64,000 nucleotides of DNA from JAHBNG01 sp039028975 (GTDB lineage Bacteria; Chloroflexota; Anaerolineae; Caldilineales; Caldilineaceae): the NCBI GenBank assembly GCA_039028975.1, contig JBCCHB010000087.1, forward strand, positions 1 through 64,000. Reading direction: 5' to 3'. Positions 62,741 to 64,000 of the stretch are shown here, piece after piece; positions within the stretch are counted from its first letter, which is position 1; each line of letters begins with the position of its first letter. A program made the position numbers and the translations under genes. Below the pieces are notes generated by a model, which did not search any database, was not told where the DNA came from, and saw only the letters and a list, made by a program, of their open reading frames with translations.

Positions 62741-62760
62741 AAGTGAGATATACCTCACTT
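62741..62760. promoter_or_regulatory. operator-like palindrome next to a -35 box
   Basis: AAGTGAG-atatac-CTCACTT is a perfect 7-bp dyad. Its last two bases start TTGACA (62759-62764); a second TTGACA follows at 62772-62777, giving a direct repeat. The site lies 48 bases before the DUF4126 ATG. TATAAT at 62638-62643 is a further upstream -10 candidate. The layout suggests repressor control of the DUF4126 gene. Confidence 0.45.
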
Positions 62761-62807
62761 GACATACCCTTTTGACATCAGAAGGATATTGGTGGATGAT
62801 ATAGATT

Positions 62808-63395
62808 ATGGAAACACTTATTGGACTCATCGTTGGTATTGGCCTCAGTGCCACCTGTGGATTTCGTATATTTGTGCCGCTGCTGGGGATGAATATGGCC
62901 CAACAGGCGGGTTACTTGAATCTATCATCGGGCTTTGAGTGGGTTGGCTCGGACATTGCATTTTATGCCTTTGGCATCGCCCTCTTCTTTGAAATTCTTG
63001 CCTACTACATTCCGTGGGTAGATATGATACTAGATACGGTTGCAACACCACTAGCAGTTGTCGCTGGTATTGTCGTTACAGCCTCAATGTTGGGTGACAT
63101 ATCACCCTTTTTACAGTGGAGCTTGGCCACCATTGCGGGTGGCGGGACGGCTGCCACAACGCAAGCTGGCAGCGTAGCCATACGGGGAGCCTCCACAGCC
63201 TTGACTGGTGGAGCTGGCAATCCAATTGTCTCTACGTTTGAGCTAATCTTGTCCATTATCAGCACAATTTTGGCGATCTTGTTACCTGTTTTGGCCATTC
63301 TGCTGATTGCCCTAGCTCTTTACTACGTGTGGAAGCGAGTCCGTTCCTGGCGCACACAGATAGCCGCCCAAGAGGCACCTGCAGCCACGGCATAG
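62808..63395 (+). CDS. DUF4126 membrane protein
   Basis: 195 residues with five or six hydrophobic segments. The family blocks ATCGFRIFVPLLGMNMA, YYIPWVDMILDTVATPLA and GAGNPIVSTFEL are present, followed by a last long helix and a basic cytoplasmic tail. GGGTAAATTQ in the middle is a typical Gly/Thr-rich loop. Family function unknown. Appears to be a single-gene unit behind a candidate operator. Confidence 0.87.
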   Translation: METLIGLIVGIGLSATCGFRIFVPLLGMNMAQQAGYLNLSSGFEWVGSDIAFYAFGIALFFEILAYYIPWVDMILDTVATPLAVVAGIVVTASMLGDISPFLQWSLATIAGGGTAATTQAGSVAIRGASTALTGGAGNPIVSTFELILSIISTILAILLPVLAILLIALALYYVWKRVRSWRTQIAAQEAPAATA

Positions 63396-63433
63396 ATTGA
63401 GTTAGCCACTATCCACCACACATAAATAGTCTA

Positions 63434-64000
63434 CTACTTTATCCGGCCAAATGCCTTCTCTAACTCCCCAGCAGAGAGTTGGATCATGGTCGGGCGTCCA
63501 TGGGGGCAGGTTCTTGGAGATTGGCACGCTTCCAACTGCCGAATCAGCTCCTGCATTTCTAAATCGCTAAGTAGTTGGCCCGCTTTAATGGAGGCCCGTT
63601 TGCAGATCATCTTCACCAATCTGGCCTCCAGCTCTTCGCCTACCATATTTCGGCCCGAGCGTAAACCATTCACAATCTCCTCCAAAATCCGCAGTGGATC
63701 CTGACCAGCTAGGACAGCAGGTACTGCTCGGACCAAAAAAGTATCTCCACCAAACGGTTCAATCTCAAAACCAAATGCGTTTAACTCTGTTGTGTATTGG
63801 GCTACGAATCCAGCCATCTGGGTACCCGCGTGGAGGGTTAATGGTTCGAGCAGGGCCTGTTGGGCAACGGACCCTGCGGCCCCAGCCATACCTTTTGTGC
63901 TGGCCTGCTCTGAGTTGTACTTCTCCAACATAAATTTTTCATAGAGAATGCGTTCGTGGGCAGCATGTTGATCAATGAGAAAGAGGCCCTCTGGTCCCTC
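63434..64000 (-). CDS. mutL: DNA mismatch repair protein MutL, C-terminal part (cut by window edge)
   Basis: The frame continues to the right edge (189 codons here with the stop). Seen are LIDQHAAHERILYEKF, carrying the D-Q-H-A-x2-E-x4-E metal motif of endonuclease-type MutL; then MICKRASIKAGQ (the A-C-x-x-A-x-x-A-G block) and CPHGRPTM (C-P-H-G-R-P). All three mark a nicking MutL, as in bacteria without MutH. The N-terminal ATPase domain is outside the window. In place of a dedicated partner gene, the upstream neighbour here is convergent DUF4126. Confidence 0.93.
   Translation of the reverse strand, partial: EGPEGLFLIDQHAAHERILYEKFMLEKYNSEQASTKGMAGAAGSVAQQALLEPLTLHAGTQMAGFVAQYTTELNAFGFEIEPFGGDTFLVRAVPAVLAGQDPLRILEEIVNGLRSGRNMVGEELEARLVKMICKRASIKAGQLLSDLEMQELIRQLEACQSPRTCPHGRPTMIQLSAGELEKAFGRIK

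Noticed and set aside
1..64000. tRNA or rRNA genes
   Set aside because: No T-loop/D-loop signature in a fitting distance was found in the intergenic regions read by eye; TAGCTCAG near 375 has no matching parts.

Overview
The window looks like a chromosomal segment of a Chloroflexota bacterium, probably a filamentous Anaerolineae/Caldilineae/Ardenticatenia-type lineage. The basis is gene content: large secreted InlB-type-repeat proteins with Thr/Pro linkers that end in a short [FY]-[LI]-P tail, DUF2079 and PTPS-related membrane proteins, a stand-alone pheT, and a moderate GC content (estimated by eye). There is no rRNA gene, so the taxonomy is inference.

Layout. 1-241: remnants of two transposable elements, one apparently inserted in the other (tentative). 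524-15701: five secreted surface proteins on the minus strand (beta-helix, CBM-like, jelly-roll and InlB-like repeat domains), plus one plus-strand sulfotransferase. 15809-32797: a minus-strand exopolysaccharide cluster with a Wzx-type flippase, five glycosyltransferases, a second sulfotransferase, a polymerase/ligase-like membrane protein, a fused Wzz/BY-kinase-like protein, WbpE- and WbpB-like sugar-nucleotide enzymes, and the initiating phosphoglycosyltransferase. 32798-33188: a divergent control region. 33189-42381: the plus-strand half of the cluster, with a WbpD-like acetyltransferase, a GT4 enzyme, two short Wzz proteins, a 54-codon small ORF, a DUF2079 membrane protein, a stand-alone CpsD-like ATPase, an unrecognised 339-345 aa protein and RmlB. 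A strong hairpin closes it at 42408-42464.

42491-64000 is mostly housekeeping or accessory: GNAT, MFS, PheT and NUDIX; then a compact minus-strand operon of two large membrane proteins, a DUF4062-like protein, an alpha/beta hydrolase and an Rmd-like reductase; then Nnr (NAD(P)HX repair), PlsX, a NERD-like membrane protein, RlmA-like methyltransferase, a cysteine desulfurase-like protein, DUF1499, an FAH-type hydratase, DUF4126 and the MutL C-terminus at the edge.

How it fits together (inference). The phosphoglycosyltransferase starts a repeat unit on undecaprenyl phosphate. The GT2/GT4 enzymes extend it with sugars that probably include a diacetamido-uronic acid type and a deoxyhexose. Two sulfotransferases may sulfate it or a surface partner. 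Wzx flips it, a Wzy-like protein polymerises it, and Wzz/BY-kinase-like proteins set its length. The neighbouring secreted proteins could be its cell-surface partners.

The most unusual non-coding feature is a family of ~85-bp palindromic intergenic repeats (seven recognisable copies plus remnants). Their stems carry paired substitutions, and the copies lie between genes across the surface/polysaccharide region and once near 48.3 kb. Two further unrelated palindromes of 82 and 85 bp lie in the same region.
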